DNA from: Atrichornis clamosus
Taxonomy: Eukaryota > Chordata > Aves > Passeriformes > Menuridae
Direction: 5' to 3'
DNA length: 64,000 nt
Assembly: GCA_013400975.1 (NCBI GenBank)
Contig: WBMZ01006375.1
Coordinates: 124,001-188,000, forward strand
Made by a program: the position numbers and the translations under genes. A model generated the notes under the pieces. It was not told where the DNA came from, made no database searches, and saw only the letters and a program-made list of their open reading frames with translations. The first letter of the stretch is position 1. Each line of letters opens with the position of its first letter. Shown here in pieces: positions 1 to 10,406 of this stretch.

Positions 1-611
1 GTGACTTATAAGTTGTGAAATTCAGCTCAGTATTGTTGGATGCACTCAATAGCCATTTTTTCTTGTAAAGATCTCTCTTAAGTAGCGACATTTTTTAATG
101 ATTTTGGTTTTCTGTGGGTAGGTAGTTAATGAGAGGATCCTTCTAGGACTTTTCATATTTACAGATAAAAAATGAACTATTCTACTCAAACTTGGTAATG
201 AGTGCTTACATTTAAAGAGAAGAAAAATTCATTTCTTCAGTAAAGTAAAATTCTTATTCGAGAGATTGTATTTTAATCCACCTTCCTTTCTAATTAAGGT
301 AATTCTGAAAGCTGTTCAATTTCTGAATGGGCATGTATTAGTCAGTAAGGATCTCATTATGGAGTTACTCCCACTCCTAAATATATGCTTGGCAGTCTAC
401 TTTGCATTTCAGTGTCTTAGGTATTTTTATAAGTTATTGCTAGAGTGTTGCACTGGTGGAAAATTACTCATTTACTGGCTACTAGTGATTGAATTATTAG
501 CCTGCCAGAACACTCAATGGATACAATGTGGCCTGAGAGCACTTGTTAACAGAAGTTTTGAAACATTGGCTGTTAACTGCAAGGTTGGAAGTTCAAGCAC
601 ACCCAGGGACC
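1..611. other. Unique AT-rich noncoding DNA
   Basis: I see no gene, RNA or recognisable repeat here. An open frame on the plus strand covers part of it and runs on into the CR1 fragment. It begins at a non-ATG codon and resembles no protein family I know, so I treat it as chance. Confidence 0.6.
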
Positions 612-700
612 CGTTTCCCTTTCCCTGCTCGTGGTAGAGGGATAGGACCTAGATGGTCTTTAAAGTCCCTTCCAACTCGAACCTTTCAGTGGTTCTATAT
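612..700 (+). mobile_element. CR1 LINE retrotransposon, 3' end fragment
   Basis: The segment contains the hallmark 3' end of avian CR1 elements: an 'agatggtctttaaagtccc' stretch, then 'ttccaactcgaacc', then a decayed copy of the terminal ATTCTATG-type octamer ('ggttctatat'). The CR1 family is a non-LTR retrotransposon whose copies are usually severely 5'-truncated. This copy keeps only about 90 bases and no coding sequence. Several differences from the usual consensus suggest an old insertion. The 5' boundary is approximate. Orientation is plus strand. I recognised it by motif memory, not by a database search. Confidence 0.85.
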
Positions 701-2705
701 TGTAATACCAAGGTAATAAAGGAACCTATTGTCTCACCTAAGTAAATGGAAGTTGACTCAAAATGTACATGAGCAGTGATTTTGGGATGTGTGTGGGAGA
801 ATGTGTGCTTCTCAAGGGAAGATCTTGACTGTGGAGTTGCAGGGATCTGTGGTGGTATCTGGTGGTCACCTTTCCTTTAGTTCCTTTTGGTATCCTGCTG
901 GGCAGGGGAGTGGGACCAGGCAAACAAAAAGTGCCTTTGCCAGGTCCTGGCACAGAGCGAAGGGATGTGCACAATCAGGTTTGGTTCAGGAAGAAAACAG
1001 CTTGCTCTTATTTAACCGCCCTAATTATTGGCAAGGATTTGTAGTAGGTGCCAGGGAATTGCTTGTCTAAATCCCTTGAAAAAAATCAATTTAAATCTGT
1101 TCACAGTAAAATCTGATTTTGTTGTTGTCCCTGTTATGATTTTTGGTGGAGGAAATGAGTGTGATTTAAGATTCAATGCAAAGGAATCACAGAGATTAAA
1201 AAGATGTAAAACAGTGATGTGGAAACATGGAACAAGCCCGAGCAGTGAACAGTGCAGGCAAACCCTGAGCATGAGCAGTGTACACACACGGTAAGGAGAA
1301 GAACTCTGTGGAAATGAAACTTGGGAACTCCTTACCAATTGACTCATTTCCAGCCTCTTAATAAGGTTTTAGTAGGTTCTGTTCAAGCTGACTTCTTGAG
1401 GGACTGATAGAGAAAAGCATCATTTCCACGAATCCGTAATGGTTCTGCGAGCTGCAGGCCTCCAGGCACGGGTGACAGGATGACCCTTGTGTTTACTGCT
1501 GTGCAGCAGGGCAGCATGGCACCTTTCTCAAACACCATTTCTGGTTGTGCACGTGCAGCTGGGAACAGGTGGGGTCAGCTGAGAGTTGCAGGACATCACC
1601 AAAACACGGGATCATGGGGAGAGGGCTGCAGCTGGGGTGGGGAGCTTCCGGCTTGCCGTGAAGGCCATGACTCTGAGGGGGAAAAGAAAATTGTTTTTTT
1701 CATGTTATTTTGATCACTTCAGGTGTGGTGGCATCAGGTAGCATCTTAGAATGCTAGTGATGGATTCCACTTTCTTTTTTCTCTTCTTCTGTGTTGCGAT
1801 GTACCATTTTCTCCTCATGGAGAAATTGCTTTTTTGGTAGGATTTGGGTGCAGTGGCAGTTACAATAGTAACACTGTGCTGCAAAGACATTCAAAAATAA
1901 CTCTTGTGCAGAGATCAATCAAATAAAAGGAATTACTTCTAGTGTATCTGCTTTTTGTGGCACTTAGTGTTTTATGTATTAAGAAACATAAAACGTGCTT
2001 CTATTTATAGTGTCATTTACGCTCACCTGGATGTAATGAGGCTGTTTGATCACAGGCTGAAAGAGTGTGCTAGATGGAACAGTCTTTCCTATTTTCTTAA
2101 ACATGTGAAATCTGGAGGAAAAACTTGAAGCACTTTAGTTGAGTCATCTGACACTGGAATAGGCTAAAGACTTTTGGAGGTCTGGATGTAAATAGGATTA
2201 TTTACCCTTTCCTACCGCAGAGGATAGAGTTCTTTTCAGAGCCTTTCAGCATGTCATATCTTAAATAGACACTGAATTGTTATATTAAATAATATGAAAC
2301 TATGTGACAGTAAATACGATATAAGGAGTGTGACCTTGAACTGCCTTTGAGAATGCAGTGTTCTCTGAGAAAAGCTTTTTTTCTTCTGATATTAAAAATA
2401 ATTTGTGTAGTGGAGCTATGCTGTAGAATTGTTTATGTCAATGTTCCAGTGCATAGATTGTTCGAGCCCTTGCTTTCACCAAACACATGGGAAATGAGCG
2501 TTTACAGAAGAGAGTGCATATTTTTTCCTCTCCCTTTTCTTTCAGTAAGTAGGTTCTGCTAAGCAGCATATACACAATTCTGTATAATTCCACTGTTCTG
2601 GGGTCAGGTTGTCACCTGGAACAGTGGCAGAAGGGGAACTTTGCTTTCTTTACTGCATGTGCTGGAAAGTCTTTTTGACAGATTATTTAGATGTTATTTT
2701 GCTCA
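701..2705. other. Noncoding DNA, no gene seen
   Basis: Mostly AT-rich single-copy-looking sequence. A modestly GC-richer patch lies at about 1440-1690. A perfect MEF2-type decamer CTATTTATAG sits at 2001-2010; it could be chance. Open frames here are short, overlap on both strands and show no protein-family features. Confidence 0.6.
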
Positions 2706-2990
2706 TGTGTTGTGTTTGAGTGGCGAGGTTTTGGTGGTGGGAGAAGGTGCCAGAAGCCTTCCCTGTGTCTAAGAGAGCCAGTGCCAGCTGGCTCTGGGTG
2801 GACCTGCTGCTGGCTGGGGCTGAGCCCATCAGCCACCGTGGTTGTGCCTCTGGGATAACAGATCCAGGAAGAGGAAAAAGCCTGCACAGCAGCAATTGCA
2901 AATGGGGAGGGGAGGGAGAGTATCTGAGAGAAACAGCTCTGCAGGCCCAGAGATCTGAGGACGAGTCTGTTGGCCTGTGTGGTAACTGGT
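2706..2990 (+). mobile_element. Endogenous retrovirus LTR fragment (avian, probably ERVL-like)
   Basis: From about 'tgttgtgtttgagtggcgag' onward the sequence follows a widely dispersed avian LTR that I recall: a block with 'gagccagtgccagctggctc', then 'gctgagcccatcagcc', then 'cctctgggataacaga', then an A/G-rich part with 'gagagaaacagctctgcag'. No gag, pol or env coding remnants flank it, so it is probably a solo LTR or LTR fragment. It differs from the remembered pattern at many positions, which points to an old insertion. Open frames crossing it on both strands are artefacts of its GC-rich composition. The class assignment is a judgement from memory, and both boundaries are approximate. Confidence 0.65.
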
Positions 2991-5156
2991 GAGTGATCTC
3001 TCCCTGTCCTTGTCTCGGCCCATGAGACTTCCATTGTTGCACATTTGGGCCAGCATGATATGCACTATCCACTGAAATCTGAATGGTGTTCTTTTCATAT
3101 TTTGAATCTTCATTTCTTAAATATACACAGGGTAACCCAATTCCCAGTTTTCCTTTTAAAAACATAGACAATGCACTGGTGAAATAATTTAAATACACAA
3201 AATATTTAGATAACTGTAATATAGTTAAATGGCTTGATATTCAGCTACAGATTGTAACTGAGTTTCCAGAAACTATCCTGTTATCTTTTCAGATCTTGCA
3301 AAGCAGTGATACTTTACAGTTCAGTAAGTTCAAATGAGATGTTTCTAAATGACCAGTGTTAGAAATGTGAACAAAAAAAGAGAATTCTGTGTGACTTTTC
3401 TTAAAACTAGTGTGTGTTTTATGATTCAATACACTTAGTATAGTAAGCAAGCAAAGTAATTACTGAACTCCAGATGCAAAAGTATGTGTGATTTTTCTGA
3501 ATCTCCCATTATAATTTAGAAGATTTTTTAATAAATTCTGTGATTTGTACGTATGTGAAAGAAGCTTTGAGAGGAACATAAAGTATCTAGTAAAGTACTT
3601 GTAAAATTGACTTCAGATGCTTCCTACCTTATGGGTGTCTGATTATCTTGGTGTGTTTAACTTATGGGGGAGCTAGCTTACCATAGTTGCATTCTGATTG
3701 TCGGGATTGGGGAGTTCTTGCACGTTGAAAACACTGAATTTTGATCAATGACAAAATATTTGGCTACTTGGAATCAGCTGGGCAGTTAGAAGACCTTCAA
3801 CTTGTTCAGATGCAGAGCCCAGGGCTGTGTAAATACACAGCACTTCCTAAGCTGGTCTCAAGGTATTTTAGGAGCAACTTACGTTTGTTGTGCACTTCAA
3901 ACCTGGTCTGCCATTGCAGATGGTATTGTGGAGGAACAGGCAAACTTCTGACCCTGTCTGCAGCTCAAGATTGGTTTTTAGAGGTACCTGCTTCAAAATT
4001 TATTTGAATTGAACCTTAATTTACATGATTGCTCAGGACACCTTTAAAAATCATCTTTGGCCTTGATGAGGGAGGGTGAAGGAAATGGGAAGAATCTCTT
4101 ACTCTATTTCTAAAAGTCACAATGTTTTAGCAAATCCAAGCCTGATTTATGGTGGTGGTGGACGCTGGGGAGATCCCCATGAAATTTCTATAATACAAAA
4201 AGAATTAAAGTGACATGGATTTTATACAGACAAAGAAAAGGTGCATATAACCCCTGCCTTGATGATAATCTGCATCCATTAAAAATAAATCCCATGATTC
4301 TCATGCTGTGTAAAATCAGAGCACACTAAAGGGGCTTCACAGCTAGAAGAGATGGGCTGTAAGGAATCAGGGGAATCAGTATTACAACAGGAGGAGCAGT
4401 GGAAGGGAAGATGCAGAACAGCATAGTGTCCACATGTGCTGGTGGCCTGTAGAGCTCCTCAATATCATGGGCTTTTTCCTTTTGTTTTTTTCAGGTAATC
4501 CATGGGCTTCAGAACTAAAAATATTCTCATTGTGAATGACAAAGCCTAGTTTAGATCAGATGTAGAGATTTCTCAAGTGGATTTCTTTCTCTTTATGCAG
4601 AGCTGTTGGTAATTAAAATGTGTATTTTCCAACTGAGAGGAAATGTGGTTACTAATCAGGCTTAATAATTATACCATATTTGTTAAGTAAAATATTTGTT
4701 TTATTTTATTTACTTAATAGTGTTAAATAACCAAAGTACATCTTAACATTGTCTGTTTATGGCAATAGTAATTTATCCTTATGTGACTACCTAAGCAGCC
4801 TCTTGTTTTTCTCCTGTTGGAGATGAGGGTGGTTTGAAGATGTTTAATGCTGCTCCGTTGAAATCTGTAGTGTGATCACTTGTCTTATTTGTGAAAGCAT
4901 TGGTGATCACTTGTGACTGAATCTCATTGTAATCTGAATGCTTATTAGGAATATGAAGTCATTAGCAAGGTGATTCTTTTATAATTATTGCTCAGGGATG
5001 TGAAAGTTTGTTTACTTATTGATTTATATTTGTTTGATGTTGCAGCATCTGCACCATGTAAAAATATCATGCTGATTGTTCTTTTTTTTTTTTTTCTTTC
5101 CATTGTCCCCCTTTTGGTTACTCATGGCAAATGGCCTGTTTAGCTATGGAAAGACA
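2991..5156. other. AT-rich noncoding DNA with poly-T tract
   Basis: Unique-looking sequence with no supportable gene. A short direct repeat, 'gtgatcacttgt', occurs twice near 4875-4910. A run of 14 T follows at 5082-5095. An AT-rich interval lies at about 4610-4750. Nothing else stands out. Confidence 0.6.
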
Positions 5157-5250
5157 GGATTCCTGTGACTGTGTTGGCTCCTGTGCAGTGAATTAGGGGA
5201 GGTGGATTCCTGTGACTGTGTTGGCTGATGTGCACTCGTTAGGGAGGGTG
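5157..5250. repeat. 47-bp tandem duplication, two diverged copies
   Basis: The stretch 'ggattcctgtgactgtgttg' at 5157 recurs at 5204. The remainder of each unit (ending near 'gggaggtgg' and 'gggagggtgg') is similar but diverged, so this is an older two-copy tandem duplication. It leads directly into a GC-rich block. Confidence 0.8.
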
Positions 5251-5269
5251 GCAGTGAGTGTGCAGCTCT

Positions 5270-5470
5270 GAATGGCTGGGAGCTGAGGGGGCCTGGCTGC
5301 CTCCCTCCTCCTGCCAGCCCTGCCCGGTGCTGTGCCCATGGCCCGTCCTTCCAGCCGTCCGTCCTTCCTTCCATCCGTCCATCCTGCAGCCGCAGCCGGC
5401 AGGGTGTCCGTCAGTCCCCAGCCGCCCCCCCGCGCTCCCTCCCCGGTTAATCCCGCCATGTGCCTGCATG
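5270..5470. other. GC-rich, CpG-containing pyrimidine block with TCCG/TCCA microsatellite
   Basis: This roughly 200-bp patch is far richer in C and G than its neighbours. It includes an imperfect TCCG/TCCA/TCCT repeat at about 5344-5385 and several CpG dinucleotides around 5390-5460. It ends abruptly in AT-rich DNA at about 5480. It could be a small CpG island or simply an unstable C/T-rich tract. Open frames across it on both strands are a by-product of high GC. I see no start or splice signal that would make it coding. Confidence 0.5.
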
Positions 5471-5686
5471 CTCAGCAAGGGGGATTACTTTAAGTCTGCA
5501 TATTTTCATCTTTCCTGGGTCCAGGTCAATTTACTGGCTGGGCACAGTGAGCCAGGAACAGATTGGTGTGGTGCAGGAGCAGCCAGTTGAACTTTGATGA
5601 AAGGCAACGCATCAGTTTGAGATGTTATGATGTTTGCAGGTTCTGCTGGATAAATCACACACAACCCAGGCAAAATAAACAGCCAA

Positions 5687-5699
5687 TTTTTTTTTTTTT
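5687..5699. repeat. Poly-T tract (13 T)
   Basis: An uninterrupted run of T on the plus strand, not preceded by a recognisable retroelement in reverse orientation. Confidence 0.85.
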
Positions 5700-5866
5700 C
5701 CTGCTTTGTGGCAAGGTGATTATATTTAAGAGAAGTGTAGGAATTTTCATCTTTCCAGTGACACCATATGAGAACCCGCTTAGCACTGAATAGTGACAGC
5801 AAATGCTGAAGTGGAAAAAATATTTTCATCCATCTGCGCTAATCTTCTTTTACTCCAAGATTTAAC

Positions 5867-5883
5867 GGGGCGGGGGGTGGGGG
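5867..5883 (+). other. G-rich tract, partial G-quadruplex motif
   Basis: Three G runs of 4, 6 and 5 are separated by single C and T bases. A three-tier quadruplex normally needs four separate runs, so this is borderline. Confidence 0.5.
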
Positions 5884-5912
5884 AGAATGAGAGAGAGGAA
5901 TCAGAAAAATCT

Positions 5913-5935
5913 TAAAAGCTTGGCTTAAGCTTTTA
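5913..5935. repeat. Short perfect inverted repeat (9-bp arms, 5-base loop)
   Basis: Arms 'taaaagctt' (5913-5921) and 'aagctttta' (5927-5935) are exact reverse complements around the loop 'ggctt'. No flanking gene or T-run suggests a function. Confidence 0.7.
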
Positions 5936-5939
5936 GCTT

Positions 5940-8900
5940 TGCCAGCTCATTCTCTAGTCAATGAAGGAAGTGCCAGACTTCTGCATTTGTGGTGGGGATA
6001 CTGGGATTTTATTTGAACAGCGATGCCTGCAGACTTTATTACCAAAAATAAATAACTAAACAATGGTCTCTAAACATGAACAGAGGAAGGAAAGAGCCAC
6101 AGCTGACCAGAACTGATTGTTTTTTAAAAACAGACTGGAATACCCAGTGTACAGCTGGAAAAAAACATAAATTAGTAGCCTGCTGTTGAAAAACTGTAGA
6201 ATTCTCCTGGTTATTTCTGTAGCTACATAATTTAGGTCTCCCTGTGCCCTCAAATCTGTGATCACCCACGTTACTGTGAACTGCAAAAGTCTCTGTCTTC
6301 AGAGCCCTTCTGAACAGGTAACAAAGACAGATTTAAATCTTGCAACTGCCTTTGCTTTACCTTGTTAGATGTCACATTTCCAAGGACTTCTTCAGCTAGG
6401 AAAACCTAGAGTATTTTACTCCTCTTGTAAGCGTTGAGTCGGATCTGAGTCTCATCTTTCTTACTCAGTAACTGTGGGGCTGTCCTTGCAGGCACAGGGA
6501 AGTGTTACATTTTATAGCAGCCTGGGCAAATCTTGGCAGGATTCTTAGAAAATCAGCTGATAGCTAAGAAAGGGTTTGTTGCTGTGAGATGGAACAAATT
6601 AATAACGAAATGGCTGGGAAAGAAAAAAATTGAGAATGGCCAACTTTTCAGAAGTCATTCTCTCTTCTCCCTCAGGGTGGGTCAGCTAAAAATATTTCCA
6701 TGTTTTTCTACTTAAAGAAAGGCCCAGGCAAAGAACCAGAGGTAGGACAACAGGAATAAAAACATCCGTTTGAATTAATCTTTGGCAAAATAAGTCACCA
6801 CTCCATATAATATGTTTTAAATGTTGTTTTAGTTTGGATTTTTTCGTCTTCCCACATCTCTGCTCCTCTCTTAATGTTAGCTGAGGGGAGATTTTTCCGC
6901 ATTCCGTATGGCCATGTGTATTTCACTGGATATTTTGCCTCCTCTTTCCTTTTGTCAAGCAACACAAGAAGAGTTACCTTGAAATTCAGCTTTGTGGCTC
7001 CCGGGGAGTTGTGGGTTTTTGTTGTTGTTTGGGTTTTTTTCATCCCCACTAACTAGGAAGTAAAATAATGGCTCAGGTTTAATGGAAAAAAAAATAGCAC
7101 AATAGATACATCAGTGTTACACATTCAGACAGAGGTAATAAAGCAGCAAGGCAGAGTAATAGCTGTGTTTGAGAGGCATGAAACTTGAAATCATGCTTGT
7201 GGAATTAGTACTGATGAGTTTTGTGATGATTTGTTTTTCAAAGTAATAGTCAAGTAGAGAAACAAGACTCCTGCATTTTCCCATGTGCAGTAAATATTTG
7301 AGCTTGAGGATTTTGGCATCTGAAGCTACTGCAGATTGCATATGTAGACTGAGAGGTTATTTTTGAAAAATCTCTTACTTCATGTTATTTGGTTAAATTT
7401 CAATTTTCATCAACATCATTAATATGTGTTTTAACTTGGGTAGCTTTGGTACAACCAAAATAATTTCAAATAGGGTATGTACTAACAAAGTGGGCTGATA
7501 TTAGCTCAGTCTGAATTCCCAGGAGTGTGAGACTCTGCTCTGTGATGACAACCCCATTAAAAAAGGGATACTGCTCTGCTGCAGTGCCTGTTGGCTAAAC
7601 AGAGTCCTGGGACCTGGCTGATTTTACTACACTGACTACTGGTTTGAGAACTTGCATTGCACCACTACTAAGATACACAGTTTTGGGGCAGAGAGTAAAG
7701 TTCTTTGGTTCTTTCTGTGCACTTGGAGACACATAGGGAAACATTTCTCTGCTTGCTTTCATGCAGTAATACCTGCTGTTTAATTTACCTTGGCTTTGAA
7801 AGTGTCAATATTGAAAGTGCTGTTAGCATGGTGACCCACAGTTGGTGGGCCACATTTTCTACTGCGTATTTTCATTTTGCTTGGTGAAGTAAAGATCATA
7901 TCTAACACAGGATATAGAATTACCCAGTGCTGCCCTTCAATTCACTGCTTAGTTAACTGTCCCACCTGGCTGTTGTTTTCTAGGAAAGTTAGAAATAAAA
8001 TGTTTTCCTTTGAATGCTTGAAGTAATAATTTTATATTTATTGTTGTTCCTCTCTGAAGAGAAATGCAAAGAAAATTGTGTCAAAATCAAGTTGTGAGGT
8101 TCCTGTAGTGCAGGAAGGGAGTCTGATGCTACACCAGCAAGTGCTTCTTCCCCCTCCCTGGAAGGCTTTTGGTTCCAAGGTGTTGATTGTTTTCTGCTTG
8201 TTGTTGTCACCCACAGAAGTGGGTTTGCCATCCTGACAGGAATAAGACACCCCTGCAGTGCAAATACCTACAGGAGAATTCCACTGGTCGTTTAGAGACA
8301 TGTTAGTACTACTTGAGTTGTTACTTGAGATAGACTTGTGCCATCCCCCGCCTCCCATCATTGCCTCACCCTCCTTTGGATGGCACTGGAGAAAATCATT
8401 GTCCTACGTTCAGGACTTCAAGGTCCGGTTTTACAGTAATAAGAGTAATTGCACGTGAAAGAATTTGTATTCAGGACATAAACAGAGGGGGAAATGCATG
8501 TGGGAGTTTTGTTTTTATTCCAAACTGACAGCAGGTGTGAAGGTTTTGTTTGTTTGTTCAATTGATTTTTGGGGGTTTTTTTTTGTTGTTTCTTTCTTTG
8601 TTTTTCAGTCTTTTTGGGGGGGGTTTGCGGGGTGCAATATCAGCTCAGGAAAATAATCTAGCTAGTAATTGCCATGTTGTCTTTGATTAAACCACTGTTT
8701 TCAATATTTGTTTGCTTTTGCTAAAAGCTTTGTGAACCTCTATTCTCATTCTTTTGGTTCTAATCTGAGTCTTTGTGCTTTTGGGACAAATAGTCTGAAG
8801 GTTGATGTTTTGCCAAAATGAACACTAGAGCACTTGCAAAACAAATTAAAATGAGAACTAACGAAAGCCACTTTGCTTCTGAATGAGGAGTCTTTCAAAG

Positions 8901-10015
8901 AATTCAATGATCTTTAATACATAGTAATTTTCACTTTAGTTAATTTGATTTAACTTGAATTGAATGAAGCTGTGCAAACAAGCACCAAGTCCCATTGATT
9001 TTCTGTGGGACTCAAGCTCTTAAAGTACTTGCAAAAATGATAAGGGTGCATTTGAAAATGTTGACTGCTCTTGTCCTTGGCTTAAGAAGCACTTCAAAAA
9101 TACCGTGTTTAGCTTTTATAGTACCTTCAACAGTTATCCACTTCTATTTTAAGATTTTCTTTCTCGTCATTATGGGATACATCACGGCCACTCAGAAGCT
9201 GATGATGCCACGGGCTTGGAATTCAACTCCAAAAGCTGCAGCCCCCACATTTCAAAGGAAGTTATCCTCATGTGCATAACATAATTAACTTGCTGGAAGA
9301 AAGAGTGTAGGAGAGCCTTAGCACAACGTTTTCATCCCTTGTTCCTGTAAAAATTAGCTGGATTCTAGTTTGTTTATTTACACCACTGATAGAGATACTT
9401 CTCAGCTGAAAAAAATGAACTGTGTATCTACTGCATAGATTGTCTGTCTGTGTCCTGTCTGCTTGCTATTTGCATGGTCTGCGGGTGTATGGAAACCTTA
9501 TTCATTGTCCTGTTTTACTTCTAGCAATTATTTTAGTGTTTATAATAGTCTTTGGGCTGGATTGCACTGGAGCAGAAATTTACAGAGCTACAACTGCACG
9601 ATCGAGTGAGGAGGAATGACGGAAGGAGCGTTACAGCAAATGAACTTTGTGGTACTGTGGGTAATAAAGCAGGAAATACACATACAGTTAGTTAGCTAAC
9701 AGTTGGCCATGGGTAATTGAGTAATTGGTCCTGCACATGACTGGAAGGCCATGCTGTTAATTACTAATTTCTTTGCAAGATATAGAGCATCTGTTTGCTT
9801 TGTTTAGTTTTAATAGTCAGTGGTTGACAGAACACCTTCTGGGTTGTTTGTTTAGATCCCTGAGATACCTATCAAAGCCATTTCTGTTCTAATAAGCCAT
9901 GTATCTGGACGCAGTGACTGGAGGATAATTTGTAGGTTATGACTCTCTCTAGTGTTGTTTCCTTGGCATACACAAAAGGTAATAGTGAGTACACTCAGGA
10001 GGTACCTTGAGAGGT
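5940..10015. other. AT-rich noncoding DNA with G/T-rich patch
   Basis: No supportable gene. A G/T-rich low-complexity patch lies at about 8540-8640, including a run of 8 G at 8616-8623 and a G5T9 junction at 8571-8584. Another GGG-T7 junction lies at 7031-7040. The remainder looks single-copy. Confidence 0.6.
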
Positions 10016-10019
10016 AGCT

Positions 10020-10070
10020 TTACCAGAGTAAAGTAAGAGTACCAGAGTACCAGAGTAAAGAGAGAGTACC
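10020..10070. repeat. Short imperfect tandem repeat (ACCAGAGTA-type unit)
   Basis: The motif 'taccagagta' or close variants occurs three times in about 50 bases, with 'aaagtaagag' and 'aagagagag' spacers. It looks like local slippage. Confidence 0.75.
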
Positions 10071-10120
10071 GCTTTAGCCATTCCTGGTCCTGAATGTAGC
10101 AACTGCATCTGACAATCATT

Positions 10121-10160
10121 CCTGACTAGCAGATGTCAGTCAGTCCTGACTAGCAGATGT
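10121..10160. repeat. 24-bp period partial tandem duplication
   Basis: The 16-mer 'cctgactagcagatgt' occurs exactly at 10121 and again at 10145. The intervening 'cagtcagt' is itself a short tandem. It lies only about 50 bases after another tandem repeat. Confidence 0.8.
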
Positions 10161-10385
10161 GTGCCCACCTTCACTCCCGAGGTGGACTTCTCTAATTGTT
10201 CGGGCAATCTGTGTCAGCTGTTTCTGATCGAAATTTGCTCTGTTGCAGTTCAAGCTCAGTACTCCCAGTGCTATCAGGTGTCAGGGAGGAAGCTGGTATT
10301 TGGGAAAAGCATGTTTAAGAGATGTCAAATGAGATAGTAAAATAAGTGAAACCACTCCTCATAAACTTCATTTCTTCATTTAAAA

Positions 10386-10406
10386 TTACATAAATTTCTT
10401 ATGTAA
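10386..10406. repeat. Short inverted repeat (8-bp arms)
   Basis: 'ttacataa' and 'ttatgtaa' flank the loop 'atttc'. This may be chance in AT-rich DNA. Confidence 0.5.

Noticed and set aside
2683..3198. 171-codon minus-strand frame
   Set aside because: It runs antisense across the ERV LTR segment and is explained by repeat composition.
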